From Rikenellaceae bacterium (GTDB lineage Bacteria > Bacteroidota > Bacteroidia > Bacteroidales > UBA932), in NCBI GenBank assembly GCA_003513895.1, contig DOSU01000107.1:1-16975 (forward strand): a stretch of 16,975 nt of DNA, in the 5' to 3' direction. A program made the translations under genes and the position numbers. Below are positions 5,912-14,612 of this stretch, piece by piece; within the stretch, counting starts at the first letter, position 1, and each line of letters opens with the position of its first letter. The notes beneath the pieces were generated by a model that did not search any database, had not been told where the DNA came from, and was given only the letters and a program-made list of their open reading frames with translations.

Positions 5912-8900
5912 ATGGCAATTATTACCGGCCTGCTTAAGAGGTTTTTTGGCACCAAAGCAGACAGAGACCTCAAAGAAATTCAGCCAGTTGTAGACAAGAT
6001 TACGGAGATATATACCGTAATCGACAAGTTGACCAACGACGAACTGCGAGAAGAGAGCAATAAATTAAGAACACTTATTGCCGAAAGAATTTCCGAAGAC
6101 GAAACAAGGAAAAAAGAGATTCGGGGACAACTGGAGGACGTTAAAATTGATGTGTCCGAAAAAGAGGCACTTGCAACAGAAGTTGATAAACTCACAAAGA
6201 AAATAGACGAAGAACTTGAGGAAATACTTCTTGAAGTTCTTCCCACAGCTTTTGCCATAATGAAATCTACGGCCCGCCGTTTTAAGGAGAATTCTGTAAT
6301 TGAGGTGACTGCAACCGTTATGGACAGAGACCTTTCGGCAAAACACGACTTTGTTTCAATCGAAGGCGATAAAGCTAAATGGCAGAACAACTGGATGGCA
6401 GGAGGTAACAGGATAATATGGGATATGGTCCATTATGATGTTCAGCTTTTTGGAGGTGTTGTTTTGCATCAGGGAAAAATTGCAGAGATGGCAACTGGTG
6501 AAGGTAAAACCCTTGTAGCAACCCTCCCTGTTTTTCTTAATGCACTTTCGGGTAAAGGAGTTCATATGGTCACAGTGAACGACTACCTTTCTAAAAGGGA
6601 CTCCGAGTGGATGGGGCCTCTTTATCAGTTCCACGGCCTGAAGGTAGATTGTATAGACAAGCACGAACCAAACTCTGAGGCCAGGAAGGCAGCGTACAAG
6701 GCCGATGTTACATTCGGTACAAACAATGAATTTGGTTTCGACTATCTGAGGGACAACATGGCCGTAAACCAGGAAGATCTTGTTCAAAGAAAACATCATT
6801 ACTCTATTGTGGATGAGGTCGACTCGGTATTGATTGATGATGCAAGAACCCCTCTGATTATTTCAGGTCCTGTTCCAAAGGGCGATGATCAGGAGTTTAA
6901 CGAGTACAAACCGTTTGTTGAGAAAATATACAACGCTCAGAGAAATCTGGTTACACAGCTTCTAAACGATGCTAAAAAGAAAATAGCCGAAGGCAACGAA
7001 GAGGAGGGAGGAAAACTTCTCTTAAGGGCCTTCAAAGGTTTGCCTAAATACACTCCTCTCATTAAATACCTGAGCGAGCAGGGGATGAAACAGATTCTGG
7101 TAAAGACCGAAAACTTCTATATGCAGGACAACAATAAACAAATGCATATTGTTACAGACGACCTTTACTTCGTTATTGACGAAAAACAGAAGTCGGTTGA
7201 ACTTACAGATAAAGGTCATGATTTAATATCAAAAAATGTTAGTGAAGGAAATTTCTTCATTCTGCCGGACATAGGTCTTGAAATAGCCGAACTTGAGAAA
7301 AAAGAGCTTAAACCGGAAGAAAAACTTGCTGCAAAAGATGCACTTCTAAGCGATTATGCAATCAAAAGCGAAAGAGTACACACTGTAAACCAGCTTCTTA
7401 AGGCATATACAATGTTTGATAAGGATATTGAATATGTTGTTTTAGACAACAAGATAAAAATCGTTGACGAACAGACCGGCCGTATTCTGGAAGGCAGAAG
7501 ATATTCCGACGGGCTGCACCAGGCTATTGAGGCCAAGGAGATGGTAAAAGTAGAAGCAGCAACTCAAACTTTTGCAACAATCACACTTCAGAACTACTTC
7601 CGTATGTATCACAAACTTTCCGGAATGACAGGTACTGCCGAAACAGAAGCCGGAGAGTTCTGGTCAATTTATAAACTGGATGTAGTGGTTATCCCAACCA
7701 ACAGACCAATTGACAGGAAGGACCAGGAAGACCTTATCTTTAAAACAAAGAGAGAGAAATACAATGCCGTAATTGATGAAATTGTGGCTCTTACAAAAAA
7801 AGGACGCCCTGTTCTCGTTGGTACGACATCTGTTGAAGTTTCCGAACTCCTGAGCAGAATGTTAAAAATAAGGGGCATTAAACACAATGTTCTTAATGCC
7901 AAACAGCATGCCAGAGAGGCAGAAATAGTTGCAGAAGCAGGTCAGCCTTCATCCGTAACAATTGCTACAAACATGGCAGGCCGTGGTACCGACATAAAAC
8001 TCGGTCCGGGAGTCAAAGATGCGGGAGGTCTTGCAATCATTGGAACGGAAAGACACGACTCAAGACGTGTGGACCGTCAGCTGAGAGGTCGTGCCGGTCG
8101 TCAGGGAGACCCTGGATCGTCAAGTTTCTTCGTTTCACTGGAAGACGATCTTATGAGACTCTTCGGTTCCGAGAGAATTGCCGGACTTGTAGATAAAATG
8201 GGCCTTAAAGAGGGAGAAGTGCTTCAGCACTCAATGCTTTCAAAATCTATTGAGAGGGCACAGAGGAAAGTGGAGGAGAATAACTTTGGTATTCGTAAAA
8301 GACTTCTTGAATACGACGACGTAATGAACTCTCAGAGAGAGGTAATATATACAAGGAGGAGAAATGCTCTTTATGGCGAGAGGGTAGATGTGGATGTGCA
8401 AAACATGATTACAGACTATTGTGAATCATTGGTTGCCACCAATCACGGTTCGGCCGATTTTGAAACATTCGAGTACGAAACTATCCGCCTGCTTTCAATA
8501 GAACCAGGAATGGACGAAGAGACTTACAACAAAGGTTCTCAGGATGAAGTATATGAAAAATTCTTAGAGAACATTCGTTCGGTATACAGGAGAAGGATAG
8601 ACTTCCTCACTCAGCAGGCTTGGCCAATTATGAAGCAAATTTACGAAACTCAGAGTGCTACATACGAAAATATAGCAATACCTGTGAGTGACGGAAACAA
8701 AATCATGCAGGTCGTTGTTAACCTTAAAAAATCTTTCGAAACCGATGGTAAAGAATTAGGCAGGGCTCTCAACAAAAATATTACCCTAATGCTTATTGAC
8801 GAACACTGGAAAGAGCACCTGAGGGAGATGGACGACCTTAAGCAATCGGTACAGAATGCAACATATGAACAGAAAGATCCGTTGCTTATTTATAAATTTG

Positions 8901-9199
8901 AAAGCTTCCAGCTGTTTAAAACTATGCTGGATAAAGTGAACAGAGATGTTCTTGCGTTTCTTCTCAAAGCTCACATTCCGCTTAGGGAGGCTCAGCGCGA
9001 CCCAATAAGTGTCCGTCAGGAGCAAAGAAAAAAGACAGATCTCACAAACATGCGCACTTCCCGCCAGGACCTTGCAACTTCTTCGGGAGAACCAAAAACA
9101 CAGGGCCCTGTTCATGTAGAAAAAAGAGTAGGCAGGAATGATCCTTGTCCTTGCGGAAGCGGCAAAAAGTTTAAAAACTGCCACGGTGCAAATATTTAG
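5912..9199 (+). CDS. secA: Protein translocase motor ATPase SecA
   Basis: SecA uses ATP to push unfolded secretory proteins through SecYEG at the inner membrane. The protein is 1095 aa, against 901 in E. coli. Walker A is ATGEGKT at 194-200, the Walker B region is VDEVDSVLIDDAR at 300-312, and the second RecA fold carries TNMAGRGTDIKLG and QLRGRAGRQGD. The C-terminus ends with a zinc site of Cys1079, Cys1081, Cys1090 and His1091, the SecB/ribosome-binding type tail. The extra length sits in two places: about 90 residues before Walker A (a charged, coiled-coil-like stretch at 58-110 plus 125-175), and about 85 residues in the preprotein cross-linking domain (about 325-415). The E. coli insert after RGTDI is missing. 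Such insertions are known from Bacteroidetes SecA. First gene of an operon with lpdA and a bactofilin. Confidence 0.98.
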   Translation: MAIITGLLKRFFGTKADRDLKEIQPVVDKITEIYTVIDKLTNDELREESNKLRTLIAERISEDETRKKEIRGQLEDVKIDVSEKEALATEVDKLTKKIDEELEEILLEVLPTAFAIMKSTARRFKENSVIEVTATVMDRDLSAKHDFVSIEGDKAKWQNNWMAGGNRIIWDMVHYDVQLFGGVVLHQGKIAEMATGEGKTLVATLPVFLNALSGKGVHMVTVNDYLSKRDSEWMGPLYQFHGLKVDCIDKHEPNSEARKAAYKADVTFGTNNEFGFDYLRDNMAVNQEDLVQRKHHYSIVDEVDSVLIDDARTPLIISGPVPKGDDQEFNEYKPFVEKIYNAQRNLVTQLLNDAKKKIAEGNEEEGGKLLLRAFKGLPKYTPLIKYLSEQGMKQILVKTENFYMQDNNKQMHIVTDDLYFVIDEKQKSVELTDKGHDLISKNVSEGNFFILPDIGLEIAELEKKELKPEEKLAAKDALLSDYAIKSERVHTVNQLLKAYTMFDKDIEYVVLDNKIKIVDEQTGRILEGRRYSDGLHQAIEAKEMVKVEAATQTFATITLQNYFRMYHKLSGMTGTAETEAGEFWSIYKLDVVVIPTNRPIDRKDQEDLIFKTKREKYNAVIDEIVALTKKGRPVLVGTTSVEVSELLSRMLKIRGIKHNVLNAKQHAREAEIVAEAGQPSSVTIATNMAGRGTDIKLGPGVKDAGGLAIIGTERHDSRRVDRQLRGRAGRQGDPGSSSFFVSLEDDLMRLFGSERIAGLVDKMGLKEGEVLQHSMLSKSIERAQRKVEENNFGIRKRLLEYDDVMNSQREVIYTRRRNALYGERVDVDVQNMITDYCESLVATNHGSADFETFEYETIRLLSIEPGMDEETYNKGSQDEVYEKFLENIRSVYRRRIDFLTQQAWPIMKQIYETQSATYENIAIPVSDGNKIMQVVVNLKKSFETDGKELGRALNKNITLMLIDEHWKEHLREMDDLKQSVQNATYEQKDPLLIYKFESFQLFKTMLDKVNRDVLAFLLKAHIPLREAQRDPISVRQEQRKKTDLTNMRTSRQDLATSSGEPKTQGPVHVEKRVGRNDPCPCGSGKKFKNCHGANI

Positions 9200-9223
9200 T
9201 AAGAATTAATTTATTTTTTATAT

Positions 9224-10612
9224 ATGTTTGATTTAGTTGTGATTGGGTCAGGACCCGGCGGATATGTTGCTGCTATACGAGCATCTCAACTGGGAATGAA
9301 AACGGCCGTTATAGAAAGATCGGAGCTGGGTGGTATTTGCCTGAACTGGGGCTGCATACCTACAAAGGCTCTACTAAAGAGTGTACAGGCACTTCATTAT
9401 GCACAGCACTCAGCCGATTATGGATTTGAAATAGAGGGAGAGATAAAAGCCAATCTTGCAAAGATAGTAGAGCGCAGCAGGGGAGTATCTGTCAATATGA
9501 GCAGAGGTATAGAGTTTCTTTTTAAAAAAAGTAACATAACTGTCATAAGCGGCAGTGGAAAAATTATTGAGAAGGGTAAAGTTGAAGTTACATCTGCCGA
9601 CAATGTTAAAAGTGTAGTTGAGGCTAAAAACATAGTGATAGCTACCGGAGCAAGGGCAAATTCCTTACCTTTCGCACCTATTGACGGAAAGAAAATCATC
9701 TCATACAGACATGCACTTGTTCCCGATTCTCTTCCAAAAAGTCTTGCCGTAATTGGTTCAGGCGCGATAGGAAGTGAATTCGCATATTTTTACCGTTCAC
9801 TGGGTGTAGAAGTTACCCTCATTGAGTATCTCGATAGCATAGTTCCTCTCGAAGACGAAGATGTTTCGGCACAACTAAGCCGCTCTTTCAGGAAAATGGG
9901 GATGAAGGTTATGGTCTCGGCACAGGTAAAAAGTGTTGATACATCAGGCGATATATGCAAACTAACTGTTCAGACAAAGAAGGGAGAGGAAGTTATTGAG
10001 GCAGAAAAAGTGCTTTCGGCGGTTGGAATTATCTCAAATATTGAGAATATTGGACTTGAGGAAGCAGGAATTGTGGTGGAAAGAGGGAAGATCAAGGTCA
10101 ACAGCTTTTATGCAACTAACATTGAGGGAATTTTTGCAATCGGAGATGTGATTGCTACTCCGGCTCTTGCACATGTTGCATCGGCAGAAGCTATCTGTTG
10201 TATCGAAAAAATTGCCGGACTTGATACAAAAACTGTAAATTACACAAACATTCCGGGATGTACTTATACAACACCTGAGATTGGGTCTGTAGGTATGACT
10301 GAAAAGGCTGCGAAAGAGAGAGGAATTCAATACAAAGTGGGAAAATTTATGTTTACTGCTTCCGGAAAAGCAGCTGCAGCAGGAGATAAGGATGGTTTTG
10401 TAAAACTGATAATTGACAGTGCAACCGATGAAGTTTTGGGTGCCCATATGATTGGTGCAAATGTAACTGAAATGGTTTCCGGCATAGTCGTGGCACGCGA
10501 TTTGGGAGTCAAAGCCCGTGACCTGATGCACTCAATACACCCCCACCCAACAATGAGTGAGGCTATAATGGAAGCAGCAGCATCTGCACACAATGAGGCA
10601 ATACACATTTAA
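9224..10612 (+). CDS. lpdA: Dihydrolipoyl dehydrogenase (E3)
   Basis: This flavoenzyme reoxidises dihydrolipoamide on 2-oxoacid dehydrogenase complexes or the glycine cleavage H protein, passing electrons to NAD+. The 462-aa protein shows the FAD-binding GSGPGGYVAA (8-17), the redox-active disulfide Cys39/Cys44 in GGICLNWGCIPTK, the NAD-binding GSGAIGSEFAYFYRSLGVEV (from about residue 177), the second FAD motif GIFAIGDV, and the C-terminal HPHPTMSE with the His441/Glu446 dyad. All catalytic residues are intact. It follows secA by 24 nt, and no E1, E2 or glycine-cleavage genes are nearby, so its partner complex cannot be read from context. The bactofilin gene follows after 10 nt. Confidence 0.96.
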   Translation: MFDLVVIGSGPGGYVAAIRASQLGMKTAVIERSELGGICLNWGCIPTKALLKSVQALHYAQHSADYGFEIEGEIKANLAKIVERSRGVSVNMSRGIEFLFKKSNITVISGSGKIIEKGKVEVTSADNVKSVVEAKNIVIATGARANSLPFAPIDGKKIISYRHALVPDSLPKSLAVIGSGAIGSEFAYFYRSLGVEVTLIEYLDSIVPLEDEDVSAQLSRSFRKMGMKVMVSAQVKSVDTSGDICKLTVQTKKGEEVIEAEKVLSAVGIISNIENIGLEEAGIVVERGKIKVNSFYATNIEGIFAIGDVIATPALAHVASAEAICCIEKIAGLDTKTVNYTNIPGCTYTTPEIGSVGMTEKAAKERGIQYKVGKFMFTASGKAAAAGDKDGFVKLIIDSATDEVLGAHMIGANVTEMVSGIVVARDLGVKARDLMHSIHPHPTMSEAIMEAAASAHNEAIHI

Positions 10613-10622
10613 TCTATAAATT

Positions 10623-11024
10623 ATGGCTAAAAATGAAGTAGTTCCGCAGATTAACGAGGTTAACAGAATCGCTGGCGGAACGGAGCTGAGAGGTACGCTA
10701 ATAACTACAAGTGACATTAGAATTGATGGCTTCTTTGAAGGCAAAATTCAAACTAAAGGCAAGGTGGTAATTGGAGAAAACGCACAGTTTATTGGCGACC
10801 TTTTTTGTAACAGTGCCGATGTTTGGGGAAAAATGGAGGGCAATTTGGTTACAGGCAATATTGCCGGCTTCAAAAGCAAGGCGCACTTTAACGGAGCGCT
10901 TCAGTGTCAGAGGATTTTTATAGAAGATGGCGCTTTATTTACAGGAACATGTAAAATGATAACAGAAGACGATTACAACCAAATGGTTGAGAAATACAAC
11001 AGTTCGACAAAGAATCTGAAATAG
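10623..11024 (+). CDS. Bactofilin (polymer-forming cytoskeletal protein)
   Basis: Bactofilins polymerise without nucleotide into filaments on the membrane and help organise cell shape or wall growth. The 133-aa protein has a short N-terminal tail, then the right-handed beta-helix domain (PF04519, formerly DUF583) at about 16-112. Regular short strands with G, V and I are visible, e.g. GTLITTSDIRIDGFFEGKI (24-42), KVVIGENAQFIGDLF (47-61) and RIFIEDGALFTGTC (97-110). A hydrophilic tail follows. There is no membrane segment. Bactofilins often lie beside M23 peptidase genes, but here the neighbours are secA and lpdA. It is the last gene of the operon, followed by a terminator. Confidence 0.9.
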   Translation: MAKNEVVPQINEVNRIAGGTELRGTLITTSDIRIDGFFEGKIQTKGKVVIGENAQFIGDLFCNSADVWGKMEGNLVTGNIAGFKSKAHFNGALQCQRIFIEDGALFTGTCKMITEDDYNQMVEKYNSSTKNLK

Positions 11025-11037
11025 AGTTAAACTATTA

Positions 11038-12015
11038 TTACTTTCTTGATAAAGGAGCGTCTAAGTTAAGACGCTCTTTTATTTTATAAGAATTCCTCTC
11101 ACTGCTGCTTCTCGATACAAGTTCTCCAAGGAAGCCGGCAAGAAAAAGCTGCATACCAATAATTAAGGCAACGAGAGATATATAAAAGAGGGGCTGGTCG
11201 GTAACAGCTCGGAATTTAAGTCCGTTTGCCTGCGAAACAAGTTTGTCCACTACCAGATAAATTGAAGTTGCCAAACCTATGAAAAATGTCATCATCCCAA
11301 ATGTTCCGAAAAAATGCATAGGTTTTTTGCCAAATCGCGATAAAAACCATAATGACAATAAATCGAGGAAACCATTCATAAACCGGTTCATTCCGAATTT
11401 GCTTTTCCCAAACTTCCTTGCCTGATGCTTTACCGGCTTTTCTCCAATTTTACGGAAACCGGCATTCTTTGCCAAATACGGAATGTATCTGTGCATTTCG
11501 CCATAAACTTCAATGTTTTTTACAACTGCTCTCCGATATGCTTTAAGACCGCAGTTCATATCATGGATTTTAATTCCCGTTACTCTCCTGGCAGTTGCAT
11601 TGTATATTTTTGAAGGCAGGTTTTTAGCAAGTTTATTGTCTCTTCTCTTTTTCTTCCATCCGGAAACAAGGTCGTAACCGCCATTGATTACCATGTCGTA
11701 AAGACCAGGTATCTCTTCAGGACTGTCCTGCAAATCGGCATCCATAGTTATGACCACTTCACCCGTGGCTGCTTCAAATCCGGTATAAAGTGCTGCAGAT
11801 TTACCGTAATTCAGACTGAATTGTATAGCTTTAATAGCAGGATATCTTGAGGATTCTTCGAGAATGATTTTCCAGGAATTGTCTGTACTGCCATCGTCTA
11901 TCAGAATCACCTCGTATGTGAGTTTCTGTGAGGCAAGAGAACGATCTATCCAGGCCAGCAGTTCAGGCAAAGATTCCTCCTCGTTGTACAGCGCAATTAC
12001 AATTGAAAGATCCAT
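11038..12015 (-). CDS. Family 2 glycosyltransferase with two C-terminal membrane segments
   Basis: The 325-aa protein resembles polyprenyl-phosphate sugar transferases (DPM1, GtrB and ArnC types), which load a sugar from a nucleotide donor onto the lipid carrier at the inner face of the inner membrane. The GT-A domain begins SIVIALYNEEESL (4-16), has IDDGSTD (39-45) and the metal-binding MDADLQDSPEEI (91-102), plus the MNCGLKAYRR acceptor block (153-162). Two membrane segments follow at about 235-256 and 277-300, then a charged tail. The sugar and the final glycan cannot be told from the sequence. It lies 3 nt after the DUF4199 gene on the same strand, so the two form one transcript; this pairing is common in Bacteroidetes. 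Its 3' end carries the terminator of the opposite operon. Confidence 0.9.
   Translation of the reverse strand: MDLSIVIALYNEEESLPELLAWIDRSLASQKLTYEVILIDDGSTDNSWKIILEESSRYPAIKAIQFSLNYGKSAALYTGFEAATGEVVITMDADLQDSPEEIPGLYDMVINGGYDLVSGWKKKRRDNKLAKNLPSKIYNATARRVTGIKIHDMNCGLKAYRRAVVKNIEVYGEMHRYIPYLAKNAGFRKIGEKPVKHQARKFGKSKFGMNRFMNGFLDLLSLWFLSRFGKKPMHFFGTFGMMTFFIGLATSIYLVVDKLVSQANGLKFRAVTDQPLFYISLVALIIGMQLFLAGFLGELVSRSSSERNSYKIKERLNLDAPLSRK
11051..11086 (+). terminator. Intrinsic terminator of the secA-lpdA-bactofilin operon
   Basis: GAGCGTC (11055-11061) and GACGCTC (11070-11076) form a perfect 7-bp stem with an 8-nt loop, extended outward by a G-T and three A-T pairs (11051-11054 with 11077-11080). 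A T-rich tract runs to 11086. It is the strongest terminator in the window. It lies about 30 nt after the bactofilin stop, inside the 3' end of the convergent glycosyltransferase gene. Confidence 0.8.
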
Positions 12016-12018
12016 AAT

Positions 12019-12519
12019 TTATTCTGTAAAAATATCGCCTTTCTTTGTGTAATTGGCAATAATTGAAGAAACAAGCACTCCAAAAAGAGTATAATAGATA
12101 ACAGAAAACAAGAATATTATTTTTGGCAAGTGCGGCATTATTTTGCTGATTGTTTCCGAAGCCTCCGGATTTGAACTTTGCATGTTCGAAGCCATAAGCT
12201 CCATTTGTGCATTTACTGCGTCCGGGAATAAAAAGGCGTAATGCATAAACATGTAAGCTGCACAGACAATAGCTGACAAAAAGCACAGAATAAATCCAAA
12301 ATTGAATCCCTGCTTGTATGTAAATGTTTCAAAAGTTTTGCTGTACTCTTTTATAAAATAGTAAACCAGCCAAATGCTAAGAGTGAATTTTATAATCCAC
12401 AGAACAACGGTAATTGCTGTAGGCAAAGTGAATACGGTAGAAATCACAGAATATGCGATTGTTACAAGCGCAAGGATAATTGCATAAGTTGCGGCTACGC
12501 TCCATTTGTTAGTTTGCAT
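12019..12519 (-). CDS. DUF4199 family membrane protein
   Basis: A 166-aa protein of unknown function with four predicted membrane helices at about 8-30, 36-56, 72-94 and 131-156, and a soluble loop of about 35 residues between helices 3 and 4. The opening NKWSVAATYAIILALVTIAYS, the FKEY/FKTFETFTYKQGFNFGF-like block after helix 2 (57-76) and the loop rich in Met, Ser and Asn fit Pfam DUF4199 (PF13858). It starts a two-gene minus-strand operon with the GT2 gene and has its own strong promoter. Function might relate to the polyprenyl-linked sugar made by the neighbour, but that is only guilt by association. Confidence 0.8.
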   Translation of the reverse strand: MQTNKWSVAATYAIILALVTIAYSVISTVFTLPTAITVVLWIIKFTLSIWLVYYFIKEYSKTFETFTYKQGFNFGFILCFLSAIVCAAYMFMHYAFLFPDAVNAQMELMASNMQSSNPEASETISKIMPHLPKIIFLFSVIYYTLFGVLVSSIIANYTKKGDIFTE

Positions 12520-12561
12520 AATTTTTTAAATAACAGTGTTATAGTATATATTTAGGTTAGT

Positions 12562-12592
12562 CAAATTTAGATATTTTATATAACTATCCAAA
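12562..12592 (-). promoter_or_regulatory. Promoter of the DUF4199-GT2 operon
   Basis: On the minus strand TTTG (12592 to 12589) and TAAATTTG (12569 to 12562) are separated by 19 nt, an exact match to the Bacteroidetes consensus. The ATG at 12519 is 42 nt downstream of the -7 box. Confidence 0.75.
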
Positions 12593-12593
12593 A

Positions 12594-12625
12594 TTTAGCT
12601 GTTTTAAAAATATTAGTTAAATTTG
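12594..12625 (+). promoter_or_regulatory. Promoter of thrS
   Basis: TAAATTTG at 12618-12625 is a perfect -7 box. The -33 element is weaker (TTTAG at 12594-12598, about 19-20 nt upstream). The start of transcription would be near 12632, leaving a leader of only about 20 nt before the ATG at 12653. The upstream end abuts the divergent promoter of the DUF4199 operon. Confidence 0.65.
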
Positions 12626-12652
12626 CGGGATAATAAGTTTAGACTAGTTAAT

Positions 12653-14593
12653 ATGATAAGTATAAAGTTTCCTGACGGCAGCATAAGGACCTTCCCCAAG
12701 GGAGTTACAGCATTTGAAATTGCTTCTTCCATCAGTCCGAGGCTTGCAGCAGAAGTTCTTGCAGCAACCGTAAATTCAAAAGTTGTTGAAATAAACAGGC
12801 CAATTAATGAAGATGCATCAATTAAACTTCACAAATGGGAAGAACAGGAGGCTAAGAGCACTTTTTGGCACTCATCTTCTCACCTTATGGCCGAGGCACT
12901 TGAACTTCTTTACCCTGGTATTAAGTTTGGAATCGGTCCTGCGATTGAGACTGGTTTTTATTATGATGTAGATCTGGGAGATAAAACAATAACAGAATCG
13001 GATTTAAAGAAAATTGAGGACAAAATGCTTGAACTCGCAAGAGAGAAACAACATTTTGTACGCAAGGATGTGACCAAGGAAGAGGCTATGAGCACTTATA
13101 CCAACAAAGGCGATGAGTATAAGTGCGAACTTATAAGGGATCTTGAAGACGGCACTATATCTTTTTATACAAACGGATCTTTTACCGATCTTTGCCGTGG
13201 TCCGCATCTGTCCGATACTTCTGTCATAAAAGCTGTTAAACTTACTTCAATAGCCGGTGCATACTGGCGCGGAAACGAACATAACAAAATGCTCACCAGA
13301 ATCTATGGTGTTACATTTCCTCAGAAAAAGATGCTTGACGAGTATTTGATTATGCTTGAAGAGGCAAAGAAGAGAGACCACAGGAAAGTAGGAAAAGAGC
13401 TTGAACTGTTTGCATTTTCACAAAGAGTGGGGCAAGGCCTTCCTCTCTGGCTGCCAAAAGGTGCAATGCTTCGTGAGAGACTGGAAAATTTCCTGAAAGC
13501 AGTTCAGAAGAAACACGGTTATTTACCGGTCATAACTCCGCATATTGGGCAGAAAGAACTATATGTCACATCCGGACACTACGCAAAATACGGAAAAGAC
13601 TCATTCCAGCCTATTCACACACCTCAGGAGGGAGAAGAGTTTCTGCTTAAACCAATGAACTGTCCTCACCACTGTGAAATCTACAGAGTTAAACCCCGTT
13701 CATATAAAGACCTGCCATTAAGACTGGCAGAATTCGGAACTGTTTACAGATACGAACAAAGCGGAGAACTTCACGGATTGACAAGAGTGAGAGGATTCAC
13801 ACAGGACGACGCACATATATTCTGCCGCCCGGATCAGTTGAAAGAGGAGTTTATCAAAGTAATCGATATCGTTCTCTATATTTTTAAAACACTTGATTTT
13901 AAAGACTATACTGCACAAATATCTTTAAGAGATCCCGAAAACAAAGAGAAATATATTGGCTCCGACGAGAACTGGGAAAAGGCAGAGAGCGCTATCATCG
14001 AAGCTGCCCAGGAGAAGGGGCTGAAAACAGTTGTCGAACTTGGCGAAGCTGCATTTTACGGACCAAAGCTCGATTTTATGGTTAGAGATGCAATCGGAAG
14101 GAAATGGCAACTTGGTACAATTCAGGTAGACTACAATCTTCCTGAACGATTTGAACTTGAGTATGTAGGTGCCGATGACAAAAAATACCGGCCGGTTATG
14201 ATTCACAGAGCACCTTTCGGATCTATGGAAAGGTTTGTGGCTGTACTCATAGAGCACACAGGCGGAAAGTTCCCGTTATGGCTGGCTCCGGAGCAGGCTG
14301 TGATACTTCCTGTGAGCGAAAAACACAACGATTATGCAAAAAAAGTTGTAGATTTACTTAATAATAGCGATATTCGCGCCTCAATTGACGACCGTAACGA
14401 GACCATCGGCAAGAAAATCAGGGAGAATGAGCTTAAAAGAGTTCCGTTCCTCCTAATTGTTGGTGAGAAAGAGGTCGAAAGTGGTAAGGTTTCTGTAAGG
14501 AAACAGGGGGGAGAAGATCTCGGAACAATGTCAGTTGAAGAATTTACAGAATTGATAACAAACGAAGTCAAAAGACAAATTAGTAATAACTAA
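12653..14593 (+). CDS. thrS: Threonine--tRNA ligase
   Basis: ThrRS charges tRNA-Thr and edits mischarged Ser-tRNA. The 646-aa protein compares with 642 aa in E. coli. The TGS domain is at 1-62. The editing domain has HSSSH (73-77) and CRGPH (Cys181, His185). The class II catalytic core includes motif 2, TRVRGFTQDDAHIF (377-390), and zinc ligands Cys337, His388 and His518. The anticodon-binding domain starts near 545. The frame is also open from a TTG at 12623, but that TTG is part of the -7 box TAAATTTG, so the ATG at 12653 is chosen; it gives the normal N-terminus MISIKFPDGS. The leader is too short for an E. coli-type thrS operator. It probably leads a transcript with infC, rpmI, rplT and lepB. 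Confidence 0.98.
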   Translation: MISIKFPDGSIRTFPKGVTAFEIASSISPRLAAEVLAATVNSKVVEINRPINEDASIKLHKWEEQEAKSTFWHSSSHLMAEALELLYPGIKFGIGPAIETGFYYDVDLGDKTITESDLKKIEDKMLELAREKQHFVRKDVTKEEAMSTYTNKGDEYKCELIRDLEDGTISFYTNGSFTDLCRGPHLSDTSVIKAVKLTSIAGAYWRGNEHNKMLTRIYGVTFPQKKMLDEYLIMLEEAKKRDHRKVGKELELFAFSQRVGQGLPLWLPKGAMLRERLENFLKAVQKKHGYLPVITPHIGQKELYVTSGHYAKYGKDSFQPIHTPQEGEEFLLKPMNCPHHCEIYRVKPRSYKDLPLRLAEFGTVYRYEQSGELHGLTRVRGFTQDDAHIFCRPDQLKEEFIKVIDIVLYIFKTLDFKDYTAQISLRDPENKEKYIGSDENWEKAESAIIEAAQEKGLKTVVELGEAAFYGPKLDFMVRDAIGRKWQLGTIQVDYNLPERFELEYVGADDKKYRPVMIHRAPFGSMERFVAVLIEHTGGKFPLWLAPEQAVILPVSEKHNDYAKKVVDLLNNSDIRASIDDRNETIGKKIRENELKRVPFLLIVGEKEVESGKVSVRKQGGEDLGTMSVEEFTELITNEVKRQISNN

Positions 14594-14598
14594 AAAAT

Positions 14599-14604
14599 AG
14601 GAGG
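14599..14604 (+). promoter_or_regulatory. Shine-Dalgarno AGGAGG of infC
   Basis: AGGAGG at 14599-14604 is a full anti-16S match, placed 8 nt before the ATC codon at 14613. It also overlaps the TAG (14598-14600) that closes the infC frame upstream. Other genes in the window lack such a site, so it marks this start and supports initiation at a weak codon. Confidence 0.85.
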
Positions 14605-14612
14605 ATAATTTT

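Noticed and set aside
10034..10531. A 165-codon open frame on the minus strand inside lpdA
   Set aside because: It is antisense to a fully conserved gene, its translation is rich in Cys, Ser and His with no domain, and no promoter or neighbour supports it.
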